Shown here piece after piece: positions 1 to 10,904 of a stretch of DNA of 64,000 nucleotides (position 1 is the stretch's first letter; each line of letters opens with the position of its first letter). This DNA is from Morinoia aosen (Eukaryota; Arthropoda; Malacostraca; Amphipoda; Talitridae), in NCBI GenBank assembly GCA_030386875.1, contig CM059567.1, forward strand, positions 82,949,130 to 83,013,129, given 5' to 3'. The notes beneath the pieces are model-generated. The model made no database searches and was not told the origin of the DNA. It saw nothing but the letters and a program-made list of their open reading frames with translations. The position numbers and the translations under genes are program-made.

Positions 1-1161
1 CGTTAAATATTAATACACGAAAGAGAAAAATAACAAAATGAAGATGAGGAAATACTCCTATAATTATGGAAAAAGCGTTCATTCCGCTTCATTGAACTGA
101 CGGCTGTGGTGCTCATTATTTTAGACAGAAATAAGTAGGATGATTATTAGAATGGCTTAGCAAACGTAAAATGAAATAATTTCTAATTTCTTAAGAAATT
201 TCAGGAAAATTAAAATTTCAGGTAGATGGGAAATTCACACCGAAATGCTGCAGGCCCTATGACAGAGATGCAAAATGACGTGACACATTTACCCTAAATT
301 CTTTTACAATTTTAGAGTTTTTGATTTGCTAGGGAAGCTTGTTTCACAAAAAAAGCTCCAGAAACTGAGAGAGCTTTTTGTCCCACGTTAGATGAACGGT
401 AACTGACTAAGACATCATTCCTCCGATTTGGTTTTTTGTTTGGGATATTAGATGAAAAAAATTTTATCCCCTCTGCATCACTTTGAGGGTAACCCTGTTA
501 ATAATGCTATAAAATGTTTGAGCACACTATTTCCTTTTCTTAAACCGTTCAATGTGATGACCGGAAATCTCAGGCACAAATAAGCTTGGCTACACTTTTT
601 TTTGTCGTGTCAGGAATAAACATACGAAACAATTCAAGTACTGCAGTCATTTTGCAGAAAAAGTATCTCTACATATCTCTCAAGATTGACGAAGGCTTGG
701 TCAACTCTGCTTCGTGTGAAATCAACGATATTTTAGAGCTAACATAATTTCACCCCTTAGATTCATCACTAATGGTGCGAAATCTTTGACCATTCATGTG
801 ATGTCACAATTTTTATGAACACGCCTGGAAATACAAAAGACATCTCTTTCACAACCAGGCACGAGAACATGTAAATGCAAGTTTGTATGATATAACAAAA
901 ATATAACCTTTCGATGTTCGAATAAAATAATCGTATCAGTCACTTGAATGTGCCAATACTTTACAAAACATCGCATCACGCCGATCTCTCTTGCAAACTA
1001 ATCAGAGCGTCAGGTTTTAATATGAAAATAGCCTCTTTTACGACACTTCTAAAAACGAATCTCGAACTGAAGTAATACAATTCACTCATCATGCTAATGC
1101 TTTAAAAACAGAAACATGATAAAGTCTGCCCTACTCCCCTACCGCTGCCCTCACTTCACAG
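1..1161. other. Non-coding stretch upstream of first exon
   Basis: No exon, RNA gene or recognisable transposon could be read here on either strand. It is AT-rich and probably intronic to the receptor gene that follows, because the first legible exon begins with a split codon and therefore has an upstream exon outside the window. Confidence 0.5.
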
Positions 1162-1324
1162 AGGTCACGTGATCACCGTCACGCCATGCAGTGGCGTAGA
1201 GTCTGATCTGATCCTGGTGGGCAGAAATATCTTCAGCTTCGACGACGCAGAGGCTGAGTGTCGCAAGCTGAACGGCAGCCTGCCCTCCCCGGACCACCCT
1301 GATTACGAGCCCTTGAAGGACGAG
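1162..1324 (+). CDS. Receptor exon: C-type lectin domain, first half
   Basis: Acceptor cttcacag ends at 1161 and donor GTGCGA follows 1324. One base completes a split codon, then the frame reads through VTPCSGVESDLILVG and FDDAEAECRKLNGSLPS, the helix-2/cysteine region of a C-type lectin-like domain. It ends in phase 0. The coding stretch is clearly GC-richer than the DNA around it. Confidence 0.85.
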
Positions 1325-4300
1325 GTGCGAGGGTGACGTCAATACAATGTCAGCAAACGTACATGTTTCTGTTTTTTTTTTATTGTACTTGGGTTCTTCT
1401 TCTCCGTTGTTTTATGACGTAGCTAGGAGGTTATTTTATGCTCCAGTATTGTTATAAGGCATTTGAAAATCCAATGTATAAGGTGATATGTATCAGGCTT
1501 GAAATTGGAAATAAAGCATCCGTAGATGCCTTCATTATTATTATTAACAAAAAACGTACATGATAAGCATATCATCTCTACCCTTGTGACCATCTTGGTC
1601 TCGACTAGGAGCAAACGACTGATCCATGCGATTTGAAAATGTTAACATTTAAAAAAAAGTGTTCAAACTGAATACTCTTTACTGGCCACACCTTGCCTCA
1701 AGTCAATTGTTGAATTTTACATACATTTGCATTAAACAAGTTAAAAAAGAACGGGAAAAATGTACCCTATCTTATATTACATTAAAGTGAATAAAAAGAG
1801 GAAGTGAATGAAATGAGGTTTAATATTTTTAAGGTCGAGTCTGTCCTATGGACGATAAAGCTGAGCGACGTAAATGTGCTGATTTTCCTTAAAAAAGTAA
1901 GTTCCCAGGGGGCCAAGTTTCGGGCCAGTGTTATATAGTTATATTTTGCGTTTGTCATCCTATTTACTGCAAGCAATAATCACTTTTCTCTTCTCTTCTC
2001 TTTGCCGTAACCTAGCATTCTCTTTCCCAATTTTCCATATTCTGATTCAGAATCAATAATAATGAACGAGTAATATCAGTAATAATATCGTATAATTCAT
2101 TCATCTCGTTCTTCCCGCTGTCCGTTGGATTTTCTTTTAGAAATTACAAACAATTAGTGCGTTGGTCGTAATGCTGTGGGAAGCCCTCGGACTTTCAACC
2201 ACCAGTAATGTAGAGCAGAGGGCTTACATAAGAAATCATCGCTGTTCACTGCTCCTTGGAAAAATCTTTTCCCGGGCTCGTGGTACTAGTGTTTTCGTTG
2301 GCTTCGTAAATTTGATCACTTGTATCATTCACTGTAATATAATGCGTGCTAACATCTGGGTTTGCTTGCAGCTCTATCGCCGAGAGTCACAAGTAGTGTT
2401 TTGGATCAACGAGCGTTTCGAGAACAACACATGCGTGATGACCACCTACACAGGCACGGTGTACAGGTTCGCGTCGAATACCTGTGATTCAGCAGTATCT
2501 CAGCAGCTCGTATGCGACGTGAGTCTTTGTTCTTCTAACGCGTTCATGTCTGTGTCTGTCATGGAATCCACCCATGGGAGCCATGTTTACATACATGGTC
2601 ATAAATTACTTTAGGCGCGTTTTCTTAAAGACAGTGATCGGATAAGATATCATGCTGTGTTGGCCAGACGAACGAGAATTTTCATTTTGCAACTTGAGTT
2701 GAGCCTTCATCATCGTCTACAAAGATGTGTGTTTCTCACAAAGTCGACAAGCTGTCACAGTGAGAAACAACTTTCAGTTTGAGCGTTTTCAAGTTTCCAA
2801 TTAAATTCGCTTAAGCCTATATAGCAACCAAAAATTGTTGTTGTATTGCACAATGGTCGGTTTCATTGACCTTTTGCAGCCTTAGTTAAAAAATGGAAAG
2901 TTAAGTCATTCGTTTCAAAAAATGAATATTCGTTTTAAAACTTGCCTCGCCGAAATGAAAGTGCAGAGCAACTATGATCATGTTGTCAAAATTTTTCTAC
3001 ATCGTTCAACTCTTGCTTTTATTGAAAAAAATTATGCAACAACATACTCAGCTACATACGAATCCGAAGGAAGAATGGGCAATAGCCAAGACTTTCAGAA
3101 AATGCAATACAGTGTCCCCTCGCTACTGTGCTGTTCAATTATAGAGGATTCATTTCGAAAAGTTTCTAATCTATTTGTATTTATATTGAAAAATTATTGT
3201 GGGTTTTGTGAAAAAAAAACAAGAAAAATCGCTGTATTTGAAGACTCTAAACTTCTCATTATTCAATTTAAACATTATAAATAAATAGTATTTCCTAGTT
3301 TAAGAACAACAAAACCAGTTCGGCGTTGTAATGCAGACTGTGATTGGTGCTTGAAAGGGAGATGATAAATAACAGCTGCCCCCTTTCTGTATCTTCTACC
3401 TACCGATTCATATTGCGAGGGTTCACTGTATATCCGTATTTAGTAAAGGTTGTACGACGCAACGAGTGCTGCAATATGAACACATTATACCATTGAACGG
3501 AATAAATTCAACTAACGTCACATTGTATGTTCTAGATCCCTCAGAAAACCCTTTTCTACGCCCTTGGAAAAAGCCTGAAAAACTTCAGTCCGCTCTACCT
3601 GGACAAATGCGGTGTGTCGGGCTGTTTCCGGAAAATCTACAGAGACCAGATAAAGCTGAGCGACGATGGCAGCTTCTACGAATTTATTACCAGGAACCAG
3701 GAAAATGTCATGAAAGCAAAACCGGGGCACCTCGACATCCCTATTGGAAGATTTAACATCCATCAAGATGGATTTGACAAGGAAGAGGAGGTCGCGATAT
3801 CCATCTGTTTAGAGGTAGCCATCATTATTCCTTAGAGATTGTTCAAAACATTTGCCAACATGGGTATATTGATACATTTGAACGATCATAAACGATGGGA
3901 ATCATTTTCTGATTAACGATTGTTCATTTACCAGAGGTTTAATTTACAGTGCTATGTTACTTACGCGTTCCTATTCTCGATAAATGCATGCCCAAACTAC
4001 ATATATAGCAACACTGATTTAGAATACGTGTACCTATATAACTGAGAAATTCTGTTTTTACTTAACAAGACAACTGCTCACAATGATATTTTTACTATCG
4101 AATAACTCTACTGCTGCCAGTGTACGGGAGGAGTATTGACATAGCAGGTGTTGACAGGATATGGGCACTGCTGACACGAGTGTGTTGACAGAACGAGTTC
4201 ACCTGCTCGGACGGGTCTTGCCTGTCCGTGGCGCAGCACTGTGACGGTGTTGGGCAGTGCTGATGCCAGTGTACCTCGTGTGTTGACAGGACGAGTTCAC

Positions 4301-7300
4301 CTGCTCGGACGGGTCTTGCCTGCCCGTGGCGCAGCACTGCGACGGTGTGGGGCAGTGCTGATGCCAGTGTACCCCGTGTGTTGACAGGACGAGTTCACCT
4401 GCTCGGACGGGTCTTGCCTGCCCGTGGCGCAGCACTGCGACGGTGTGGGGCAGTGCTGATGCCAGTGTACCCCGTGTGTTGACAGGACAAGTTCACCTGC
4501 TCGGACGGGTCTTGCCTGCCCGTGGCGCAGCACTGCGACGGTGTGGGGCAGTGCTGATGCCAGTGTACCCCGTGTGTTGACAGGACGAGTTCACCTGCTC
4601 GGACGGGTCTTGCCTGCCCGTGGCGCAGCACTGCGACGGTGTGGGGCAGTGCTCAGAGGCTGAGGATGAGGACTGCTCCCAGAATGCGCTCCTGCCAGAC
4701 AACTACAACCCCACCAGGGCGCCCCAACTGAAGCTGCCAGTGCAGCTAAGGGTCCGCATTGGGAAAATATCTGACGTTGATATTTCCAACGGACGCCTCA
4801 AAGTTAAAATGGAGGTGAGCATTGTTTGGTGAAATGAATAAAATTTTTGATATTCTTTCAATGTCCTAAGTTACTTTATATTTTCTCAGTATTTCTGTTA
4901 TATTCTCCCTAAATTTAAGTGCAAGATCGTTCATTCAGTTGATAAGTTATTGTTAATCAACGATTTATAGCTTGGTAAATTTTGGAAGTTCAATGATTAA
5001 ATTTACTTCACACTATAAGGCTAAATTCTTAAAGCAGTAAGTTAATGTTATGACTCTTAAACTAATCGTTGATCTTCATACTCTTTGTTTCCTGAACCTA
5101 ACCATTTTCTCTAAAAAAGGTTACATCGAGTTACAAAGTTTTATCCTTGAGTTGAAACTGTTATTTATTATTTGCTTATGTCCATAAAACACGAAAAAAT
5201 ACTTGTATCCATTTCCAATTTGATTCGTGTCTAGGATAAGGATATTTTTTAAATTTACCTATTCTGATAGGCACAAAGTGGCAAATTTGAAGTTACACTT
5301 GGACAAAGTAGACCCGAAACGACACATAATGGAATAATTGCATTTATTTATTCTAGAATTTTAACGGTGAGATAATAGACACCTTGGAAATGAAAAGTTC
5401 TTCTAGATTTACGATCATACTGTATATTACTATCACGAATCAGCCCCCAAATGTAGTCTCCCATCATGTTCACATTATAAGACCCTTGGCAGCGGCATTC
5501 AAAGTCCAATATATCCTGGTGGAAGCGCTCGCCTTGCTCCTCGGAGTACGCTCCCATGTTTTCCTTGAATTTGTGAAGATTGGCGTCAAGGATATGGACT
5601 TTAAGGGACATCCTGCAAACCATCTTGCCGTAGTTTGTGACCAAGTTCTCAACAAGCTCTACATAGTTTTCGGCATTATGATTCTTCAAGAAGCCAAGAA
5701 CTACTGAGACAAAGCTGCCCATGCAGCTCTCTCTGTCCTTGAGAGTTTTTTTGGAATCTTCTCTGTCCTTATACATGACCTTTTTTATTTGTGGACTAAA
5801 AATACACCGGCTTCAAGTATCGCTACAGACAGCTTGGGGAAAAAATCTTGGAGGCACTTGAAAGCTGGGGACTCCTTGTCTAGGGCTCCGACGAATTGTT
5901 TCATGAGGCTCAGTTTTAAGTGGAGTGGAGGAAACAGTATTTTTATGGAATAGAACAATGGCCCCTATTTGACGTTGTTCTTTCCCACACTAAACTTGGT
6001 TCGCTGTGACCAGTCCCGCTTGAGGTAGTGTGTCATGATATCCCTGCTGTTCCAAAGGCAAAGATAAGTAGGGTACTTGGTAAAGCCGCTATGGAGATCC
6101 ATCAGGAAAGCCGCCATTTTGAAATCTCCTATGACCTCCCAACGCTTCTCTTCATATTTCAAGGACACTCTTGTATTCCTCTTTGAGCTGGGCAGAGTGA
6201 GCGAGGGGGAGAGATGGGTGCATATTCCCGTTATGAAGCAGCACTGCTTTGAGGCTTCTGTTTGAGCTGCCGATAAAGAGCCGCCACGTTTTGGGGTTAA
6301 GGGTAATTCAAATTGCGTCAAACAGATCGGTCACATTGTGGTAAAAGCAAAGCTCATCTTGACGAGGGAAAAGATGAAAAATGATGGTGACGCTTTTTCT
6401 GATGTAATATGGCGCACTTTCATCTAGCAAATTTCACTGCTTGAGTCTCGACGTCAAAAGCTCGCCATTTGACCTCGTGAGGTAAAGATCTCTGATCAGG
6501 CCTTGGCTGGGTAGTATGGAGTTCTCTCATCAGTTGCGTCTCTGAACGCCGGATCAGCGTCTTCATGTTCTTCTGAACTACTTTCCTTTTGTAAACACTG
6601 CCGCTCTCTCTTAGGAGGAATGGGTGAAAGGAGCCCAGAGCAGTGTGGCACTGGCACAATGGATAACAGAAGTTCAGGATATATGAGGGCAGGAGCATTT
6701 ATGCCTGCTCGACGTTCGGAAGGGTCTACCATACAGAAAAAGCATTGGCTTGAGTGATTAGTTGATTCCCTCCAAATACGGGGGATTACTAATTTCATAA
6801 CTTTGTTTTCCCCTCTGTACCAACTTGTAAAAAAGCGACATGAAAACATAGGTATAGAAGTACAGATACACTCAAATGGAAGTGAACTAACCTGTTGAGC
6901 AAACGTTCCCTGCATTTATACTCCCAAACACAGTACATTGCAAGAATGTGCTAGAACTTCGTAAAGCGTTTGCAAAGAAAGTTTTGAAGGTTCTGGAGTC
7001 ATCTAAAGTATTTTCTTTAATTTTTTCCCCAAATTTGTAAAGAATCTGTCTGGATTACTGGGAATAATTGAAATTAGCCCATTATAATAGGCTAGTGTCA
7101 AACCATCCCTGGCCAGTTTAGAAAAATCAAAGTTTAAAGAGAATAATCATTATATTCTTGTTTTTCTAGAGAAGGAAATAGAAATTAACATTAACTGACC
7201 AAAGACAGAAAAAAGTTAAAAATTTTGTTACACTATGTATTGTTTAAGTTATTGCCAATCAACGATTTATTGTTCGGTAAATTTTGGCAATTCAGTGATA

Positions 7301-8275
7301 AAATTTGCTTCAAACTCTGAGGTTGAATTTTTATAACGTGTAGCTGAAGGTTAAAGCTAAGACTGCTTAGCTAATCATCGATCTTTTTACTCTTTAAATC
7401 TGAAATTCATTATTATCTCTAAATAAGATTATAACTATTTCAGCTGCACACTTTGTGGACTGACAAGCGGATGCAGTTTGTCCAGCTCGTGGAGGAGCTG
7501 CGGGAGAATAAAATTACGGAGGACATCTGGTATCCTAAATACCGCATACAGCCCCTCATCTTCAACAATGAGATCGACTACCGCAACGGCAACCGCTCCA
7601 TCTCGAACTTCTACGCCAGCCTCACGGCATCTGGACCTCTCACCACCATCCTAACTCAGAGAAGTAGTCTCGCCTTCTCCCTAGTTTTAAGACACTGTCG
7701 TTTGGAAGAACCATAAAACACAACAATTAGATGGTGCTTTGTAGGGATTGATCCTGTTAAAATACTATATATATTGATGTATGAAGGATATTTTCAATTC
7801 ATTGCTACTAGTAATGCAGCCATGTGTGCATGGCTTCTTTAAAAAAGTAAGCTCCCTGTAGAAAGTACGCTTCCCTGTGCCGTCAACAAAAAGAAAACAC
7901 AATTTCATAGAAAATTTATTGTATCAGATGCAGCACATGTTGCACTATTTTACAACAAACTGCTTTCACCACAAAAGAGACATTTGTCACCCAGTGGAAT
8001 CAACATTTGTCTACCTGTGTCACAGAGCTTGTTGTGTGGGATAGGTACCAGTGTATAACAGTCAATTGTCAGTTCCGGCAAGTTTCCGTAATTAACCGAG
8101 CTTGAATATTTTCGCAGAGCGTTTTTTTGACGCACAGATGGTTCACGAGAAGGAGGTTTCTTTCACTTATATCTGCGACTTCGACCTCTGTGTATACCCA
8201 TTTGGTGTGTACCCGTGCCAGTACAACATCAGCATGGAAAACAAACGCACCAATGACCCCTACTTCAACATGTCT
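1162..8275 (+). CDS. Partial mosaic receptor: C-type lectin + LDLa + Cys-loop channel ligand-binding domain
   Basis: Six in-frame exons: 1162-1324, 2372-2518, 3536-3814, 4584-4814, 7444-7663, 8118-8275. The joined protein carries a C-type lectin-like domain (FDDAEAECRKLNGSLPS, then FWIN and a terminal LVCD). An unrecognised segment follows, then one LDLa repeat (CSDGSC, CDGVGQC, EDEDC). Next comes the start of a Cys-loop receptor ligand-binding domain: LPDNYNPTRAP, LHTLWTDKRMQF and a loop CDFDLCVYPFGVYPC with exactly 13 residues between the cysteines. Established knowledge: this fold forms the extracellular part of pentameric neurotransmitter-gated channels. The gene is incomplete. Its start is upstream, and no exon for the rest of the domain or the four membrane helices was found before the convergent gene ending at 13848. 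It is either a channel with distant exons or a truncated or secreted binding protein. The ligand is unknown. Confidence 0.85.
1451..1546 (+). repeat. SINE 3' tail fragment
   Basis: This is the tail of the tRNA-derived SINE seen complete at 60018-60305 and on the minus strand at 62536-62812. All share GTTATAAGGCATTTGAAAA near the start of the tail and AATAAAGCATCCGTAGATGC near its end. The tRNA-like head is missing. It sits in the intron between the two lectin exons. Confidence 0.8.
2372..2518 (+). CDS. Receptor exon: C-type lectin domain, second half
   Basis: Acceptor tgcttgcag ends at 2371 and donor gtgagt starts at 2519. The 49 codons are in phase 0 at both ends. The exon encodes VVFWINERFENNTCV and closes with SQQLVCD, the WIN-type core strand and the last disulfide cysteine of the C-type lectin fold. 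The usual EPN or QPD calcium/sugar motif is not visible, so classical carbohydrate binding is doubtful. Confidence 0.88.
3536..3814 (+). CDS. Receptor exon: unrecognised module
   Basis: The open frame encodes FYALGKSLKNFSPLYLDKCG, CGVSGCFRKIY and GRFNIHQDGFDKEEE. Phase 0 at both ends fits the flanking exons. The acceptor could be at 3535 or 3544, and the donor after 3814 (GTAGCC) or after 3790 (GTCGCG); all options keep the frame. I do not recognise the domain. It lies between the lectin and LDLa modules, where related arthropod proteins carry extra extracellular modules. Confidence 0.65.
4192..4583 (+). repeat. 98-bp tandem repeat made from the LDLa exon 5' end
   Basis: Four head-to-tail copies start at 4192, 4290, 4388 and 4486, followed in register by the true exon at 4584. 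A shorter degenerate copy precedes them at about 4150. Each unit holds the intron end tgttgacag, a splice acceptor and the first part of the LDLa exon, up to CAGTGC. It then reads TGA where the true exon reads TCA. 98 is not a multiple of three. The copies are nearly identical, so the expansion is recent or kept uniform by conversion. Confidence 0.95.
4584..4814 (+). CDS. Receptor exon: LDLa module and start of channel ligand-binding domain
   Basis: Acceptor ttgacag ends at 4583; donor GTGAGC starts at 4815; 77 codons, phase 0 at both ends. Residues 1-31 form a full LDLa repeat with six cysteines and the calcium-binding acidic cluster EAEDEDC. The remainder reads NALLPDNYNPTRAP and then the first beta strand LRVRIGKISDVDIS, typical of Cys-loop receptors. 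The exon therefore physically joins the LDLa module to the channel domain. Confidence 0.92.
5348..6915 (-). pseudogene. Decayed copy of a recurrent arthropod repeat-encoded protein
   Basis: In minus-strand order, fragments read PRIWRESTNHSSQCFFCMVD (about 6750), PSKWRLFI-like and LLHNGN pieces (about 6250), YTKYPCFLCLW-like pieces (about 6080), a LSLMKQFVGALDKESPAF-like piece (about 5900), and finally an open 142-codon stretch with MSLKVHILDANLHKF and GAYSEEQGERFHQDI. I recognise this block order from a high-copy uncharacterised protein in many arthropod genomes, probably transposon-derived. Frameshifts and stops break this copy. It lies wholly inside the receptor intron, antisense to it. The molecular function is unknown. 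Confidence 0.75.
7444..7663 (+). CDS. Receptor exon: Cys-loop ligand-binding domain, middle
   Basis: Acceptor actatttcag ends at 7443 and donor gtagtc follows 7663, leaving a one-base split codon. It encodes LHTLWTDKRMQFVQLVEELR, then DIWYPKYRIQPLIFNNEIDY and LTASGPLTTILTQ. The W-x-D-x-R element and the following W-x-P are standard landmarks of the ligand-binding domain in ligand-gated channels. The donor is weaker than those of the neighbouring exons. Confidence 0.88.
8118..8275 (+). CDS. Receptor exon: signature Cys-loop
   Basis: Acceptor ttttcgcag ends at 8117, donor gtgagt starts at 8276. The frame continues from the previous split codon and reads RFFDAQMVHEKEVSFTYI followed by the loop CDFDLCVYPFGVYPC, then ISMENKRTNDPYFNMS. 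The aspartate usual after YPF is glycine here (YPFG), and a third cysteine lies inside the loop. This is the last exon of the gene that I can read. Confidence 0.9.
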
Positions 8276-9424
8276 GTGAGTTCCCGCGACTTGAGGGATG
8301 TTGAATTTAGGTGTTAATGGGTGGTAGTACACGGATTGTATTTTTAGCTCACTATTTTCTCTAAAAAAAAATAGAGCGATCAACCGCTATCCATCTCTCC
8401 TTTCCTATTCTTAAATTTCGATTCAAAAATCATTAACACAAGTTGCATCTTAGCTCGCTGACTTCCCCTCTTTGCTTTTTTCTGTTCGTCATATAAAAAA
8501 AAAATTTTATCGGTTCGATGAGGCCTTTCCAATATACCAACTTTTCAATACCTTCGTCATGTAGAAGGCAGACGCCTGTCCTGTCAGATAGTTTGTTATA
8601 ACAGTATCTTTATTTTGACGATGTAACATTGAGTGTACAAAATATTACTTTTTCAATTTTGTGTTCTAACTTCACAAGCTTTTTCCCCATAAAATATTTA
8701 TCTATTCAATTAGAGCTTCAAGGCAGCATTTTTCTCATATCTCTGCTTTCCGAGTGGACCAGAATTAATTCTATACTGTTCATCTATACTTTAATATTAT
8801 AACCAATGCTACTGAATTGAACTTGTGCTCAGTAACTCGTGTTAAATAACTCAGCAGTTATTTCAGCGCTGAGGGTTAACCTTTAAGTATTTTAGGAAAT
8901 ATAGAAGAATATAGCACTAACATGTACGCATACGCATGTAGGCAACACATAAGAAGGCTTTAGGAGTCTCCTCACATATATTTAGGCTTAAGTCAGTTCA
9001 ATCAGTACTTCAATTTAGATAATGCAAACGAGAGTATATGAAAAAGGAAAATGGAAATAATATTATATCAGAATAGATGGACTTGGGTTGCATGATAGAA
9101 GTAAGGTCTGACTCAGCCTCTGTCTAGGCAGGGCTATGTACTGTACAGTGTTGTGCAAGGACGTCATCGCCGCTCAGCACTACATGAGTAATTGAAGGCT
9201 GAACTAGGGGCTCCAAAACTGCTATGGGGCTGCAAAACTGCTACAAAACTGTTCGATGTTGCTACATGGTGAAACTTAATTTTAAAACTAACAATTGACA
9301 ATATATAAAAGTCGCTAAAAATACTTACTTGTGGCAGAAAGTACATGAATTGTTTTCAGTCGCATTTTCTCCTGCAGCTGCAGTATAAATTACAAATTGA
9401 TGAGATCCATATATGTGACTGTAA
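8276..9424. other. Non-coding stretch, nothing recognised
   Basis: No exon encoding the missing channel transmembrane segments was found on the plus strand. No known element is evident on either strand. Confidence 0.4.
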
Positions 9425-10830
9425 CCCACGTTTTCTGACGCACACCGTGCGCAACAATATTTATACATGACAGAGGAGAGCATGCCTTTGGGCAGTTTGT
9501 CCTTGGAATAAAAATTGGATCCTGTTTTATAAACATTAACCAATACTATTTTCACACGTTCGCCGCGTTTCCGTGTCTGTTAACGGTTGGTTTGTTAGGA
9601 AATCAGTAGCAGAATAGGGAAATCTATTTTTCAACACTAAATTTTAATTCTCCTTGACGAATATGAAAAATACAATTGCACGATAACATTTACATCGTAT
9701 GATAACAATTATTTTTCAAAAACGTCTCGTAACAAATGAAATGTCGTACATTTATACCGGCGCGTAAATGGGCAATTTACCTGTTGGTACACATGTGGCC
9801 CAATACGCAGGGAGCGTGTTAAAGTTCACATGTAATAAGTATTTAGACAGCAGCAAGTGAAGATATTTTTTGAGCTTCTCAGACTGCTTGCCAAGCAACG
9901 GAAATGGAAAATAAAGTGGTTTCTTACGAACAGTAGGAAATGGTGCGCGGGAATAAAATTTATGATTTAAAAAAATCTTGACACATGAAGTTACCAGTGA
10001 TCATGAAGGAAAACCATCTTAACTAAAAAACAATTTCAAAAACTCGAGTTCGCTTTGAATGATATGAAATCGAGAGCAGACACTTTAGGCCCTTGAGAGT
10101 AATGTTCTGACACTGTTCATTTCAAATATAAATGGGCAGAAACTAAAGAAATTTATTCCTAGACCAGTGAATGTTAGCCTGCGAACAGAACTTTTAGAAC
10201 GGCCATCTTTGAGGCTAATTTTCTATCCAAATATGAGAGAGAATTGCTTGTCTCCGTTTAAACAGTTATCTAAATATCGGGGTTTTGAGAGTTCAGATAT
10301 GCCAAAAATAAATTACACTGCATGGGACTTTTGAACAGTAAGAAAGTATCGTCTATGTATCGTCTGTAAAATACCGGCTTGAAATCTAGAGGACAAGAAT
10401 TAAGCCATCGTTGTTCGTGATAGCACATGGATATATTAGCTAAAGTGCGTTCCAGTGGCAGACCCATACCCAATCCATCAAATCGTTGATAAAATTTGTC
10501 ACCAAATATAAAAATGAATTAAGAACAGAGAGCTGCGGGAGGGTTTTGAACAGAGGCTTTGTGAGGCCAATGACTAAATCAAAACAAGCAAACGAGTAGT
10601 TTAGACAAATGTTAATTGTTTCATGTAATGGGATATTAGTAAATAGGCTCTCGACATCGAAAGAAACCATAAAGAGTTTACTCGCATTTTAAAGAAAGTC
10701 ACTTCGTCAACAAAAGATTTTGAATTGGGCACAGTATGCATGTTACCAGTGAATGGTGATGAAGTAGGGACTAAAAATTTAGTGAGGTTGAACAGACGAT
10801 GCATAGACGATCCATTTTAACTGTTCAAAA
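9425..10830 (-). mobile_element. Penelope-like retroelement, minus-strand copy, degenerate
   Basis: Reading down the minus strand, the reverse-transcriptase palm is clear: SFDVESLFTNIPLHETI near 10650, MGLPLERTLANISMCYHEQ near 10440 and YRRYIDDTFLLF (the catalytic Y-x-D-D) near 10370. Further down comes the start of the GIY-YIG endonuclease, KDKLPKGMLSSV then KYCCARCASE, near 9470. Penelope-like elements are the retroelements that join this type of RT to GIY-YIG. Frameshifts separate the pieces and the copy stops at about 9425. The inverted partner starts at 10905. Confidence 0.88.
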
Positions 10831-10904
10831 CTTCCATGCATTGTAATTTATTTTTGGCCTATTTTAACTCTAAAGTTAAACTATGTTTGCTATGTTAAAC
10901 TTAC

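Noticed and set aside
4095-4702. A ladder of overlapping minus-strand open frames of about 70-80 codons
   Set aside because: They are antisense translations of the 98-bp tandem repeat of the LDLa exon and repeat the same sequence with its period.
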